Positions 18,288 to 26,954 of a DNA stretch of 64,000 bases are shown here, one piece after another; the first letter of the stretch is position 1; each line of letters starts with the position of its first letter. The stretch spans positions 402,646 to 466,645 of the forward strand of contig NZ_JAACJS010000002.1 of NCBI RefSeq assembly GCF_009939005.1, written 5' to 3'. The notes beneath the pieces are model-generated. The model was not told the DNA's origin. It saw only the letters and a program-made list of their open reading frames with translations, and did not search any database. This stretch comes from Sediminibacterium roseum. GTDB lineage: Bacteria; Bacteroidota; Bacteroidia; Chitinophagales; Chitinophagaceae. The translations under genes and the position numbers were made by a program.

Positions 18288-18303
18288 CATCGGTTTTGCA
18301 AAA
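18285..18303 (+). repeat. 19-base repeat copy 2, starting at the PIN gene stop codon
   Basis: TAACATCGGTTTTGCAAAA starts at the TAA of the PIN gene and differs by one base from 8774-8792. After it, up to 18474, lies non-coding sequence with ACGCAG-type words near 18374-18396 that resemble degenerate dispersed repeats of Bacteroidota. Confidence 0.6.
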
Positions 18304-18474
18304 ATGGAATAACACACTCACCGGGCCCGCAATTCCAACAACTTAAGGAAGCGGTTAACCTTATACGCAGATGACAGCGAAAAAACGCAGAAGCGGTTCG
18401 TTTGGCGCAAGGTGGTGAAACGATTTCGTACGTTCAATGGACGAACGGAAATCTTTTTTCGTTATATTCACTAT

Positions 18475-18867
18475 ATGCACCTTAAAAAGATCTCAAAACG
18501 GGCGGTCATTGCGGGTACGTTGCTGATATGGGCCATCAAGTTCATTGTGCGCCCGTTTGTGCATGTGCCGCCGGCATTTAAGCCGCTTGTGGGCTTTGCG
18601 CCCAACCTGGTCGGATCCTTCCTGATCCCTTTTGGTGCGTGTTGTTTTTTTCAGAAGTTTTTCAAACTGCAAACCAATGCCGATCTGAATTTTACCTGTT
18701 GTTTTGGTTTGCTGCTCGTGATCATCAACGAATTTGTTCAACTCGTTCCCGTGTTTGGAAGAACTTTTGATCTGCTGGATATTTTATCTTCTGTTGCGGG
18801 CGTTTTCCTCGGTCACCTGGTGTTTGCAATGGCCATGCGGAAGCAATGGGTGGCAGAGGAATATTAA
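18475..18867 (+). CDS. VanZ-like small integral membrane protein
   Basis: A 130-residue protein with about four hydrophobic helices and the C-terminal pattern RTFDLLDILSSVAGVFLGHL, which resembles the D-x-x-D-x-x-x-N/S-x-x-G signature of VanZ-like proteins. The frame continues 21 codons upstream to a GTG, but the ATG at 18475 gives the natural start (MHLKKISKRAV). The function of such proteins is unknown; some alter glycopeptide susceptibility. It converges on the prohibitin gene with only 18 bases between them. Confidence 0.72.
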   Translation: MHLKKISKRAVIAGTLLIWAIKFIVRPFVHVPPAFKPLVGFAPNLVGSFLIPFGACCFFQKFFKLQTNADLNFTCCFGLLLVIINEFVQLVPVFGRTFDLLDILSSVAGVFLGHLVFAMAMRKQWVAEEY

Positions 18868-18885
18868 ACATTCCTTTACCGGCGC

Positions 18886-19791
18886 TTAATTCTTCGTGTC
18901 AAGTATCACCGGCGTTTTGCTTCCTCCCATCACGATCACTTTTGCATTGGGTGAAGTAACAAGCCCCTTCATCACCTGTATCTGTTCGTATTGCAGTTGT
19001 TTATCGCCAAGCCCCGAGCTGATGATGCGTTGGTAATCTGCAATACCTTGCGCCTCTACCCGTTTGCGCTCTGCTTCCTGCTTTTCTTTCTGCAGCACGA
19101 ATTCCATTTTCTGGGCTTCCTGTTCTGCTTTTATTTTTTCTTCGATGGATGTTTTTACATTGGCCGGTAAAGTGATGTTGCGGATGAGGAGCTGTTCCAG
19201 TATCAATCCTCTTTTTTTGAAATCATCTTCTATGCTTTTAAAAATGCGCGATTGAAACTGGTCCCTTTTGTTGGAATAGAGGTCGATGGCCGTGTAGTAA
19301 ACGGCATTGTCGCGTATCTTGGTGCGTGCCAGCGGGCGCACGATCTTGTCTTTGTAATCAAAGCCGGTTTCCCGCACCAATTTTGGCGCTTCGGTACCGA
19401 TTACCCTGTATAATACGGTAAGGTCTATCACTACTTCCAATCCATCTGCCGTTAACACGCGTATGGCATCGTCGCCGCCTTTTTCGCCTTCATCGTGCAC
19501 GCCGCTCATGGTGTAGTTTTGTGTCTTAACATCCATCGTGGTTACATCTACCAATGGGTTCACGATGTTGAGGCCGCTGCCGAGCACATCGTTCTCAACC
19601 TTTCCAAACAATGATTTTACGCCGATCTGCCCCGCATCCACCTGTTTGATGCAGGAGGTAAGCGCCCCGATGACAACTACTGCCAACCCGCCCGTGCGCA
19701 GTACCACGCCCAGGTTGTGCAACTCTTCTTTTTGCCTGATGATGATGATGCCGGCGATCCATAAAATGATCCCGAGTATGATAAGTATCAT
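18886..19791 (-). CDS. Prohibitin/SPFH-family membrane protein
   Basis: A 301-residue protein with two N-terminal hydrophobic segments (about 2-19 and 29-48) followed by a prohibitin-type SPFH domain (VDAGQIGVKSLFGKV, then GLNIVNPLVDVTTMDVKTQ and VIDLTVLYRVI) and a long charged coiled coil rich in Glu, Lys and Gln (about 215-265). Such proteins form ring-like membrane scaffolds that organise microdomains or bind membrane proteases. No NfeD or FtsH gene is adjacent. The partners are unknown. Confidence 0.92.
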   Translation of the reverse strand: MILIILGIILWIAGIIIIRQKEELHNLGVVLRTGGLAVVVIGALTSCIKQVDAGQIGVKSLFGKVENDVLGSGLNIVNPLVDVTTMDVKTQNYTMSGVHDEGEKGGDDAIRVLTADGLEVVIDLTVLYRVIGTEAPKLVRETGFDYKDKIVRPLARTKIRDNAVYYTAIDLYSNKRDQFQSRIFKSIEDDFKKRGLILEQLLIRNITLPANVKTSIEEKIKAEQEAQKMEFVLQKEKQEAERKRVEAQGIADYQRIISSGLGDKQLQYEQIQVMKGLVTSPNAKVIVMGGSKTPVILDTKN

Positions 19792-19862
19792 GATGATAGG
19801 TTTTGGTTACTGTTAATTTACACCATGAGTCGCCAGATGACTGCTTAATATTACATTAACCA

Positions 19863-20285
19863 TTAACTGCTGTGGTCAACCACGATCAGCCATTTACCAT
19901 TGATCTTTTTAAACAGGAGGGTATAATGCCCGCTCACATCGCCAACCTGCCTGGCGAGCGCCCATTTGCCCAATACAAAATAAGTATCCGCAGCAATGGG
20001 CTGCACTTTGAGTATGTTGAATGTTAACCGGCCCATGTTCGCTGCATCGGGGTAATTCTTTTTGTAGTTTTCCAGGGTACGTTTGTAACCGTAGGTAACG
20101 CCGCTTTTGCCTACAAACATGAGGCTGTCGTTGTTCCAGTATCCTTTCATAAAAGCGTCTATGTTGCCCTTGTTCCATTCAACGGTTTGTTGGGCAAGCG
20201 TGTTGCGGATGGCCTGTTCGTCTTTGTTTTGCGCGTTCAGCGCCAGGCACAGAAAAACTGATAAAACGGTAAGGATGGTTTTCAT
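19863..20285 (-). CDS. Exported NTF2-like (DUF4440-type) protein
   Basis: A 140-residue protein with a signal peptide (MKTILTVLSVFLCLALNAQ) followed by a SnoaL/NTF2-like fold: an N-terminal helix with IRNTLAQQTVEWNKGNIDAFM, a YWNNDSLMFVG segment, and strands ending HYTLLFKKINGKWLIVVDHSS. Proteins of this kind bind small ligands or act as fold partners; a catalytic role cannot be assigned. It is on the same strand as mnmD, which begins its own unit upstream. Confidence 0.83.
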   Translation of the reverse strand: MKTILTVLSVFLCLALNAQNKDEQAIRNTLAQQTVEWNKGNIDAFMKGYWNNDSLMFVGKSGVTYGYKRTLENYKKNYPDAANMGRLTFNILKVQPIAADTYFVLGKWALARQVGDVSGHYTLLFKKINGKWLIVVDHSS

Positions 20286-20352
20286 TGCTGGTGGTTTATG
20301 GGTGAGCGTCTTATACAGGGAAGCTACTGATAAAACAGACCAATACCAATAC

Positions 20353-21015
20353 TCACTTCAAGGCACGCACCATATCCCTCTTTCCCCTGGGGCCCGGGAT
20401 CTTGGTGACCGTAAAACCCGCAGCCTGCATGGCCCTTCGTACGGTTGTTTTGCTTGAATAGGTAACAAGCACGCCGCCTGGCAAAAGCATGCTGAATAAT
20501 TTTTCAAATACCTCCTGCGTCCACAATTCAGGCTGGTCCGTGGGGGCAAAAGCATCAAAATAAATGCAGTTTGCCTTTGTGCCGGGCAACAGGTCGTCCA
20601 GTGAAATGTTCTTTTTATGAAGGGTAAAGAATGGTCCGATGGCAATGTCTTTCTCCCATTCTGCCTTGTGTAACGCAAGAAAATTTTCTTCTGCATGTAA
20701 TAATCTCCCGTGGTTGATCTTTTCAAATTCTTCCTGCGTGAGCGGGTATTTTTCAACAGCGGTGTAATGCACTTTTTGTTGTTGTACGATAGCCTCCTGC
20801 AAAGTAAGCAGCGCGTTAAGACCCGTGCCGAAACCAATTTCCAGCACATTTATGGTATCGTGTTGTGAGGTGCCGTGCAGGTAAGAAAAACCGGCATCCA
20901 GGAACACCCAGCGGCTTTCGGCAATGGCGCCGTGGTGACTATGATAAGTCACATTTGTTTCCGGGATGGCGATGGTGTGCGAGCCGTCTGCGGTGAGTTT
21001 GATTTCTCTTTGCAT
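20353..21015 (-). CDS. mnmD: tRNA (mnm5s2U34) methyltransferase MnmD
   Basis: A 220-residue SAM-dependent methyltransferase. The SAM-binding motif is VLEIGFGTGLNALLTL, and the family-specific segment IYFDAFAPTDQPELWTQEVF, followed by LPGGVLVTYSSKTTVRRAM, matches the methyltransferase half of MnmC. The oxidase half is absent, so it is the stand-alone MnmD type, which completes the wobble modification of tRNAs for Lys, Glu and Gln. It is divergent from the DNA glycosylase with 29 bases between the start codons. Confidence 0.92.
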   Translation of the reverse strand: MQREIKLTADGSHTIAIPETNVTYHSHHGAIAESRWVFLDAGFSYLHGTSQHDTINVLEIGFGTGLNALLTLQEAIVQQQKVHYTAVEKYPLTQEEFEKINHGRLLHAEENFLALHKAEWEKDIAIGPFFTLHKKNISLDDLLPGTKANCIYFDAFAPTDQPELWTQEVFEKLFSMLLPGGVLVTYSSKTTVRRAMQAAGFTVTKIPGPRGKRDMVRALK

Positions 21016-21044
21016 GCGGCTGTAAAAATAATTAACTTAACCGC

Positions 21045-21641
21045 ATGGAATACGTTGCGCATTTACAAAAAGACAAGAAACTGGCGAAGGTATTGGGCGA
21101 TACGGTGCATGAGCTCAGGCTGCAACCCAATATTCCCGTGCGCATGATGGCGAGTATTATGAGCCAGCAGCTGAGCACAAAAGTTGCGCGTGTTATTTTC
21201 AACCGCTTTCTCGACCTGTATAAGGGAAAGGAACCCAAACCGCAACAGGTGCTCGATACGCCGCACGAAACCCTGCGTGCCATTGGTTTGAGCAACTCGA
21301 AAGTTACGTACGTACACAATGTTGCAGCGTTCTGTATAGAACACAGGATCACGGATAAGAAGTTGATGAAGATGGGGAATGAGGAGATCATCGATCTTCT
21401 TGTCCAGATCAAAGGCATCGGGCGTTGGTCCGTTGAAATGCTGCTGATGTTTGCACTGCAGCGCGAAGATGTTTTTGCAGTGGATGATCTGGGTATACAA
21501 CAGGCCATGACCAGGATCTATAAACTCGATCCATCGGATAAAAAAACGATGAAAGAAAAGATGCTCAGGTTATCCGAAAAATGGAGCCCCTACAGAACCT
21601 ATGCCTGTTTGCACCTCTGGCGGTCGATGGATGAGAAATGA
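21045..21641 (+). CDS. DNA-3-methyladenine glycosylase 2-type (HhH-GPD)
   Basis: A 198-residue base-excision repair glycosylase of the AlkA-like HhH-GPD family. The helix-hairpin-helix is LLVQIKGIGRWSVEMLLMFA and the catalytic aspartate lies in FAVDDLGIQQAM. There is no iron-sulfur cluster, which sets it apart from Nth at 53 kb. It removes alkylated bases such as 3-methyladenine. TAACTTAA sits four bases before the ATG, a partial match to the -7 box, which may make this a leaderless gene. Confidence 0.92.
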   Translation: MEYVAHLQKDKKLAKVLGDTVHELRLQPNIPVRMMASIMSQQLSTKVARVIFNRFLDLYKGKEPKPQQVLDTPHETLRAIGLSNSKVTYVHNVAAFCIEHRITDKKLMKMGNEEIIDLLVQIKGIGRWSVEMLLMFALQREDVFAVDDLGIQQAMTRIYKLDPSDKKTMKEKMLRLSEKWSPYRTYACLHLWRSMDEK

Positions 21642-21673
21642 TATTGCCGGATCAAACAGGAATGCCGTTCCCA

Positions 21674-24256
21674 TCATGCAGAGTTCCTCGCAGCGTTGAT
21701 GATGCCGAACATGCTTCGCGTGATCAGTTTTTCATACACCTCTTTCAACGCAGGATCCGTTTCGGCTGCGTGTAATTGATACATCGCATATTGCTGTATC
21801 GTAAGCAATGGCAGTACGATTTTATCACGCATCTGTATAGAGGCGCGGCCCGTTTTATCATCCTGCATCAATTCTGTTGAATCGGATAGCTCCAGAACCA
21901 ATTTTGCAGTGAGGTCGAATTCGTTCTTGATCAGTTGCCAGATCTCCCCGAATTCGGGATCGTCTTTGATGTATTGCGTGAGTGCGAAAGTAGATTTGAG
22001 CATGCTCATCATGCTGTTGTCGATCAGCGTTCTGAAGAACAGTACGTTTCGGAACATGGCCTTGATGTCTTCCCAGTTCCCTTTTTCTTTCATCTGCTGT
22101 AATGCGGTGCCCACGCCGAAATAGCCCGGTACATTTTGTTTGAGCTGGCTCCAGCTTCCTACAAACGGTACGGCGCGGAGATCCTCGAAACGCAGCTCAC
22201 CGCTGCCGCGTTTGGCCGGCCGACTGGCGATGTTGCTTTTGCTGTAGTAGTTCAGCGGGCTGAACCGCTGCAGGTATGAAAGAAACAGCGGGTGTGTTTT
22301 GAAAGACTGGTATACACCGTAACTGATCTTCCCCAATTCGTCGAGCAAGTGCCGGTCGTGTTGCGAAAGTTGCATGCGTGTGTCTGCAAACAATTCATTG
22401 CTCAATCCAGCGCTCAATAGTTGTTCGAGGTTGTATTGAGAGGATTGTATGGTTCCAAAATTGGAGGTGATGGTTTGCCCTTGTATGGTCAATTGTATCT
22501 CTTCATTCTCGATGTTGTTGCCGAGTGATGCATAGAATTTATTTGTCTTTCCACCACCACGCGAAGGCGGCCCGCCGCGCCCGTCAAAGAATTTTACTTT
22601 GATCTGGTGCTTGCGTGATATGGCCGTGAGGCTTTCTTTGGCAGTGTAGATGCTCCAGTTTGCCTGCAGGTAACCGCCGTCTTTTGTACCATCGCTGAAG
22701 CCGAGCATGATGGTTTGTTGCTGGTTTCGCAATTGCAGGTGTTGTTTGTAAACGGGAAGGGAATATAAAAATTCCATGATGGCCTCTGCTTCGTGGAGGT
22801 CATCGATGGTTTCAAAAAGCGGAACGATGTCTACGGTGAGCGATCCGGCTTTCCATCCGCACAAACGGAACAAAGCGTATACCTCCATCATGTTTACCGT
22901 GCTTTGGCAGTTGCTGATGATGTAACGCTGGCAGCCCGTGCAGCCGTTCATTTGCTGGATCTTTCTGATCACGTAAATACTTTGCAGGGTATCGCGCGTG
23001 ATGCCCTCGGCAAATGTTTCAGGGTCCAGTTCGTTTTCGAGGGAAGTAAGGATCTTTATTTTTTCTTCCTGCGAGAGGTCTGCGTAGTTACCGGGGAAGA
23101 TGCCTTTGCCATCCTTTGACTTCAGCTGCTCATGTACGTCGGCAAGCACTTTTGTATGAATGCGGCTGTCCTGGCGCACATCAAGCGCGGCAAAATGTGT
23201 TCCGAAGATCTTTACCTTGTGTATAAGGCTTTCAACACGCGATAAGTATAGCGAATGGTGTTTTTCCTTGATGAGGGCGCGGATGTTGTTTAGTTGTTGC
23301 AGGAGATCCTGGGCCGAAATATGCTGGTTGTCTTTCGGGCCAAAAACATTTTGGTAAAGTTGCTGTTCGAGGTTGTGGATCATCACATCCACACCTGTAA
23401 AAGTGAGCCTGCGAACGAGTTTGCGCACATCCCTGTAGTAAGAAACGATGATGGCACTGCGCAGGGCCTCGGCCACCTTGAGGGTGATGTCTGCTGTTAC
23501 AAACGGGTTGCCATCCCTGTCGCCACCCGGCCAGAACCCGAGTTCTATAAAAGGGTTGTCGCCCTCATAATTGTTTTCAAATACCTCCCTTTCGATGTAG
23601 TTGTAAATGTTCCCGATGGAAGTATAAAGAATGTTCTCGAGGTACCACATCAGGTTGAGCGCTTCATCGTAAGGCGTAGGTTGTTTTTTATTAAAGAACG
23701 GCGTGATGCCTAGCTGCTGTATGTAGGAGTTGATGGTGTGGAAATCATTTTTGCTGATGGCATCGCTCATGTCGTGGATGATGCCCAGCACACTTCCCGG
23801 GTAAAACTGTGTGGGATGGGCCGTAAGTACAACACGCACCCTGAATTTGCGCAGTTTGTTCTTAAGTGCCGCGGTTTTGCCTGCGAAGGCGGCTTCGCTA
23901 ACAAGGGTCTTGAGACTGCCTGCGCCATCCATATTGTGAACGGTGGTGAATGCGGCGTCTTCAATGGCATCAAACAAAACCACCTGCCGCTCTATGTATT
24001 GCGCGAATTTGAAAAGGCGGTCGATCTTGTCGGCATCTGAGGTAACATTGGTATGTTGTTCAAAAAAATGATCGATGATCTGCATGGGTGTTTTGCCCTC
24101 GGCATAACCCTCTATACAGGCCTGCAATAAAATGGGTAACAAAGCCCCCACATTGGCAATGCCCGAAAAAGGCAACGCCGCAAACAGGCTGTTGTAGATG
24201 GTGTATTTATCCGTTACGTTGCGCTTGAAATTGGTGGTATAAACAGAAGACGACAT
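21674..24256 (-). CDS. ppc: Phosphoenolpyruvate carboxylase (Bacteroidota-type variant)
   Basis: An 860-residue PEP carboxylase, converting PEP and bicarbonate to oxaloacetate to refill the TCA cycle. The catalytic VVLTAHPTQ is present near residue 150. The mobile-loop motif normally written FHGRGG..GRGGGP reads FFDGRGGPPSRGGG, with Asp in place of His and an altered arginine spacing, and the C-terminus is RNSA where the common enzyme ends NTG. The whole frame is intact, so this is more likely a divergent branch than a broken gene. It converges on the glycosylase gene. Confidence 0.93.
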   Translation of the reverse strand: MSSSVYTTNFKRNVTDKYTIYNSLFAALPFSGIANVGALLPILLQACIEGYAEGKTPMQIIDHFFEQHTNVTSDADKIDRLFKFAQYIERQVVLFDAIEDAAFTTVHNMDGAGSLKTLVSEAAFAGKTAALKNKLRKFRVRVVLTAHPTQFYPGSVLGIIHDMSDAISKNDFHTINSYIQQLGITPFFNKKQPTPYDEALNLMWYLENILYTSIGNIYNYIEREVFENNYEGDNPFIELGFWPGGDRDGNPFVTADITLKVAEALRSAIIVSYYRDVRKLVRRLTFTGVDVMIHNLEQQLYQNVFGPKDNQHISAQDLLQQLNNIRALIKEKHHSLYLSRVESLIHKVKIFGTHFAALDVRQDSRIHTKVLADVHEQLKSKDGKGIFPGNYADLSQEEKIKILTSLENELDPETFAEGITRDTLQSIYVIRKIQQMNGCTGCQRYIISNCQSTVNMMEVYALFRLCGWKAGSLTVDIVPLFETIDDLHEAEAIMEFLYSLPVYKQHLQLRNQQQTIMLGFSDGTKDGGYLQANWSIYTAKESLTAISRKHQIKVKFFDGRGGPPSRGGGKTNKFYASLGNNIENEEIQLTIQGQTITSNFGTIQSSQYNLEQLLSAGLSNELFADTRMQLSQHDRHLLDELGKISYGVYQSFKTHPLFLSYLQRFSPLNYYSKSNIASRPAKRGSGELRFEDLRAVPFVGSWSQLKQNVPGYFGVGTALQQMKEKGNWEDIKAMFRNVLFFRTLIDNSMMSMLKSTFALTQYIKDDPEFGEIWQLIKNEFDLTAKLVLELSDSTELMQDDKTGRASIQMRDKIVLPLLTIQQYAMYQLHAAETDPALKEVYEKLITRSMFGIINAARNSA

Positions 24257-24412
24257 AGTTTGCTGAAGTTACTTCATTTGCGTAAAAAGAGGATGAACTA
24301 AAACTGTGTGCCGCGCTAATGAGTGTTAGTTGACACGGTGCGGGGCTGGCATTAAACTTTATGCTTTTGATCGTATCCAACTACTGTTTGGTATATTTAT
24401 AAAAAAACCTGC

Positions 24413-24958
24413 ATGCATCCAGACGATAAGGAATTATTGTTCCAGTTTCAGCAAGCCGGTACAAAGGAGAAAGCGTTTACCGCGATCGTCAAAAAGTACC
24501 AGGAAAAATTGTATTGGCACGTGCGCCGCCTGGTGGTGGACCACGACGATGCAAATGATGTGCTGCAGAATGTTTTTATCAAAGTGTGGAAGGGTCTTGA
24601 GAACTTCAGGGAAGACAGCCAGCTGTATACCTGGTTATACAGGATCGCAACCAATGAGGGGCTGACCTTTCTCGAACAACAGAAAAAGCGCAGCACGGTG
24701 AGCCTGGAAGACGACGACGGCGGCCTGGGCAACAAGGTAAGGTCAGAAGCCGATTTCGATGCCAATAAACTGGAATGGCGCCTGCAGGTGGCCATCCAGC
24801 AACTGCCGGAAAAGCAGCGGGTGGTATTCAATCTCCGTTATTACGATGAGATGCCTTACCACGAAATGAGCCGTATCCTCGATACCAGTGAGGGTGCGCT
24901 CAAGGCGAGCTACCACCATGCGGCCAAAAAGATCGAGGAATTCATTAAAAATTATTAA
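24413..24958 (+). CDS. ECF-type RNA polymerase sigma factor
   Basis: A 181-residue sigma-70 family factor with region 2 at about 25-95 (YWHVRRLVVDHDDANDVLQN, VFIKVWKGLENFR, LYTWLYRIATNE) and region 4 at about 125-178 (LPEKQRVVFNLRYYDEMPYH, EMSRILDTSEGALKASYHHA). Regions 1 and 3 are missing, as expected for ECF factors. It heads a three-gene unit with a membrane protein and a small exported protein, so it probably answers an envelope signal. Confidence 0.95.
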   Translation: MHPDDKELLFQFQQAGTKEKAFTAIVKKYQEKLYWHVRRLVVDHDDANDVLQNVFIKVWKGLENFREDSQLYTWLYRIATNEGLTFLEQQKKRSTVSLEDDDGGLGNKVRSEADFDANKLEWRLQVAIQQLPEKQRVVFNLRYYDEMPYHEMSRILDTSEGALKASYHHAAKKIEEFIKNY

Positions 24959-24996
24959 ACCTCCGGGCTTTGGGATGGTCTAAACCCGTGTAAACA

Positions 24997-25728
24997 ATGG
25001 AAAACAGGAGCCAAATAGAACAGGAACTCGCGGAAATCGGCGTAAACATCGCCGCATCCCGGTTCATAAACCCGTACCGGGTGCCCGCAGGCTATTTTGA
25101 TGCGCTGCCCGGGCAGGTGCTGTCTGTTGTTACAACCGGTGCCTTTTTGGATTCGGCCCGGACACAGCCTTTCAGGGTTCCGGCCGGATATTTTGAGGGA
25201 TTGGCGGCGGATGTGCTCGGAAAGATCAAAACCCGTGAAGTTGTGAACGAGGTGCGTGAAGAGCTGGAAGAAGTGGCCCCGCTGCTGAACACGATCAGCC
25301 GCAACGAGGTGTACAAGGTTCCTGCAGGGTATTTTGAGTCGGCAGGTTTTGCAACCGCGATGGCCGGGAAAAAAGAAGGGAAAGTGATCACGCTCCGCAT
25401 CGCCCGTAAATGGATGCAATACGCAGCGGCAGCGGTAATGGCGGGGGTTTTGGTGATGAGTGCGTTTGTGTTTACCGGCAGCGGGCCAAAACGTGATGAC
25501 GGAAATATTGTAACTTCGGAAATGAATGCAGTAAGCGAGGGGGATCTCGAAAAATACCTCGATAACCCTGAACATTTTGTGGCGGCGCCGGCGGCAACCT
25601 CATTTGCCACAGAATCGGACCTGGCCTATGTAAAAACAAACATCGCGCAGTTGAGCGATGATGAATTGAACCAATACCTGAGCAATAACGCCGAACCATT
25701 TGAGCCAGCTGTTTCAGAAAAGGAATAA
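24997..25728 (+). CDS. Putative anti-sigma membrane protein with three VPAGYF motifs
   Basis: A 243-residue protein predicted to have a cytoplasmic N-terminus, one membrane helix (about 141-160) and a periplasmic tail. The N-terminal part holds three copies of the motif VPAGYF at 29-34, 61-66 and 108-113, the first and third preceded by Tyr-Arg/Lys and the second by Phe-Arg. The copies are 32 and 47 residues apart. The periplasmic part has two similar pieces, SEGDLEKYLDNPEHF and SDDELNQYLSNNAE. Its position after an ECF sigma gene suggests a tether or anti-sigma factor, but there is no zinc-binding HxxxCxxC motif. The role is inferred from context. Confidence 0.8.
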   Translation: MENRSQIEQELAEIGVNIAASRFINPYRVPAGYFDALPGQVLSVVTTGAFLDSARTQPFRVPAGYFEGLAADVLGKIKTREVVNEVREELEEVAPLLNTISRNEVYKVPAGYFESAGFATAMAGKKEGKVITLRIARKWMQYAAAAVMAGVLVMSAFVFTGSGPKRDDGNIVTSEMNAVSEGDLEKYLDNPEHFVAAPAATSFATESDLAYVKTNIAQLSDDELNQYLSNNAEPFEPAVSEKE

Positions 25729-25734
25729 AAGCGT

Positions 25735-26166
25735 ATGAAAAAAACATGTTACCTGGTACTGTTGATGCTCACCGTTCTTGTAACGGCGGAGGCGCAACCG
25801 GATGGCAGCCAGCCAACCCTCGACCCGCCGCGGATCGCAGGATTGAAAGTTGCGTTCGTAACCCGGCAGCTCGCACTCACAAACGAGGAGGCACAGAAAT
25901 TCTGGCCCGTTTACTACAGCTATGTGGCGGAACTGAAAAAGGCAAAAAACGGTCAGAAAGAAGATGTGATCGCACTGGAAGAAAATATGCTCAACGTGCG
26001 TAAAAGATACAAAGGTGAATTTAAAAAAATACTGCTCTCCGACGATCGTGTAAACAAAGTCCTTACCGTAGAACGCGATTTTTCGAACGAGGTGCGCAAG
26101 GAATTATTGAAACGCGCTAAAATGCGTACCTCAAGGGGCAGGATCCTGGGCCCCGAGAAACAATAG
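25735..26166 (+). CDS. Small exported sensor-like protein (Spy/CpxP-type helical)
   Basis: A 143-residue protein with a signal peptide (ending near TAEAQ) and a helical body opening with LALTNEEAQKFWPVYYSYVA, followed by charged helices (KRYKGEFKKILLSDDRVNKV, RDFSNEVRKELLKRAK). This resembles Spy/CpxP-like and heavy-metal-resistance-type periplasmic helical proteins often encoded with Bacteroidota ECF operons. It starts 6 bases after the VPAGYF gene, so co-transcription is very likely. It may be the signal-binding part of the system or its effector. Confidence 0.8.
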   Translation: MKKTCYLVLLMLTVLVTAEAQPDGSQPTLDPPRIAGLKVAFVTRQLALTNEEAQKFWPVYYSYVAELKKAKNGQKEDVIALEENMLNVRKRYKGEFKKILLSDDRVNKVLTVERDFSNEVRKELLKRAKMRTSRGRILGPEKQ

Positions 26167-26185
26167 GTTTCGCTGGCCCGTAACC

Positions 26186-26929
26186 TTACGGGTAAACCGG
26201 GGATTTGATATCGTGGTAAAATAAAAACGTCCATCCTTCTTTCTGCCCCTGGTCCCACCACTGCTGGCGCAGCTCCATGCATTTCTTCCCGTCGAAATCG
26301 TATTTGGCCACGAAGCGGCTTTTCATCTGTTGCAATTGCGGCGCTACATCGCCACCGAAGAATACTTTTTTCCCGTCCTGCTCTATCCAAAAAACCTGGT
26401 GAAACTTGCTGTGTGCGCCGGTCATTTCATAATGGATGTAACCGTCGATGGTTCCTTTGTCGTCGTTCAGCCAAACCACTTTGCTGAAGTCGCGGAGCAT
26501 TTCAAAGTCTTCTGTAATGTACGATGCGGTGCCAACACCCATGGCATAATCAAATTCCCTTTGCTGAACATACCATGTGGCGTATGGAAAACTGATGAAA
26601 CGATCGGAATGCTGCTGGCTTTTTATAGTGATGCCGCCCGCATGGTCCTTGTGCAGGTGGCTCATAAAAACTTTTGTTACCTGCGAGGGCTGGATGCCGG
26701 CTTTTTCAAGGTTGGCATGGAGCTGGAACTTTCCATCCGCATCGTTGTACCCAAGGCCCGTATCCAGGAGGATCACATCATGGTCGGTTACAATGGCGAA
26801 GGGTTGTATCTCTACCAGTAAGCTTCCTGCGGGGCGGCTGTTGAGTTCTTCTGTTTCGGGATCGAAAGGAACGAAGACCTTTGTTTTGTCGATGGTAAAA
26901 GCGCCTTCTGAAAGCGGGATTATTTTCAT
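26186..26929 (-). CDS. MBL-fold metal-dependent hydrolase
   Basis: A 247-residue metallo-beta-lactamase-fold protein with the metal motif SHLHKDHAGG, an upstream DVILLDTGLGY strand, and later ligands in the MTGAHS and FGGDVAP segments. The frame extends upstream into rodA, but the ATG at 26929, 25 bases after the rodA stop, gives the natural start MKIIPLSEGAF. The substrate is unknown; relatives include lactonases and other hydrolases. It is the last gene of the elongation cluster on this strand, which may be only a transcriptional link. It is convergent with the ECF unit. Confidence 0.9.
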   Translation of the reverse strand: MKIIPLSEGAFTIDKTKVFVPFDPETEELNSRPAGSLLVEIQPFAIVTDHDVILLDTGLGYNDADGKFQLHANLEKAGIQPSQVTKVFMSHLHKDHAGGITIKSQQHSDRFISFPYATWYVQQREFDYAMGVGTASYITEDFEMLRDFSKVVWLNDDKGTIDGYIHYEMTGAHSKFHQVFWIEQDGKKVFFGGDVAPQLQQMKSRFVAKYDFDGKKCMELRQQWWDQGQKEGWTFLFYHDIKSPVYP

Positions 26930-26954
26930 TCGGGTTTTTTTGATCGGTCCGTGG

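Noticed and set aside
18365-18400. ACGCAG-word sequence as a CRISPR-like or satellite repeat
   Set aside because: Only two imperfect words with no regular spacing.
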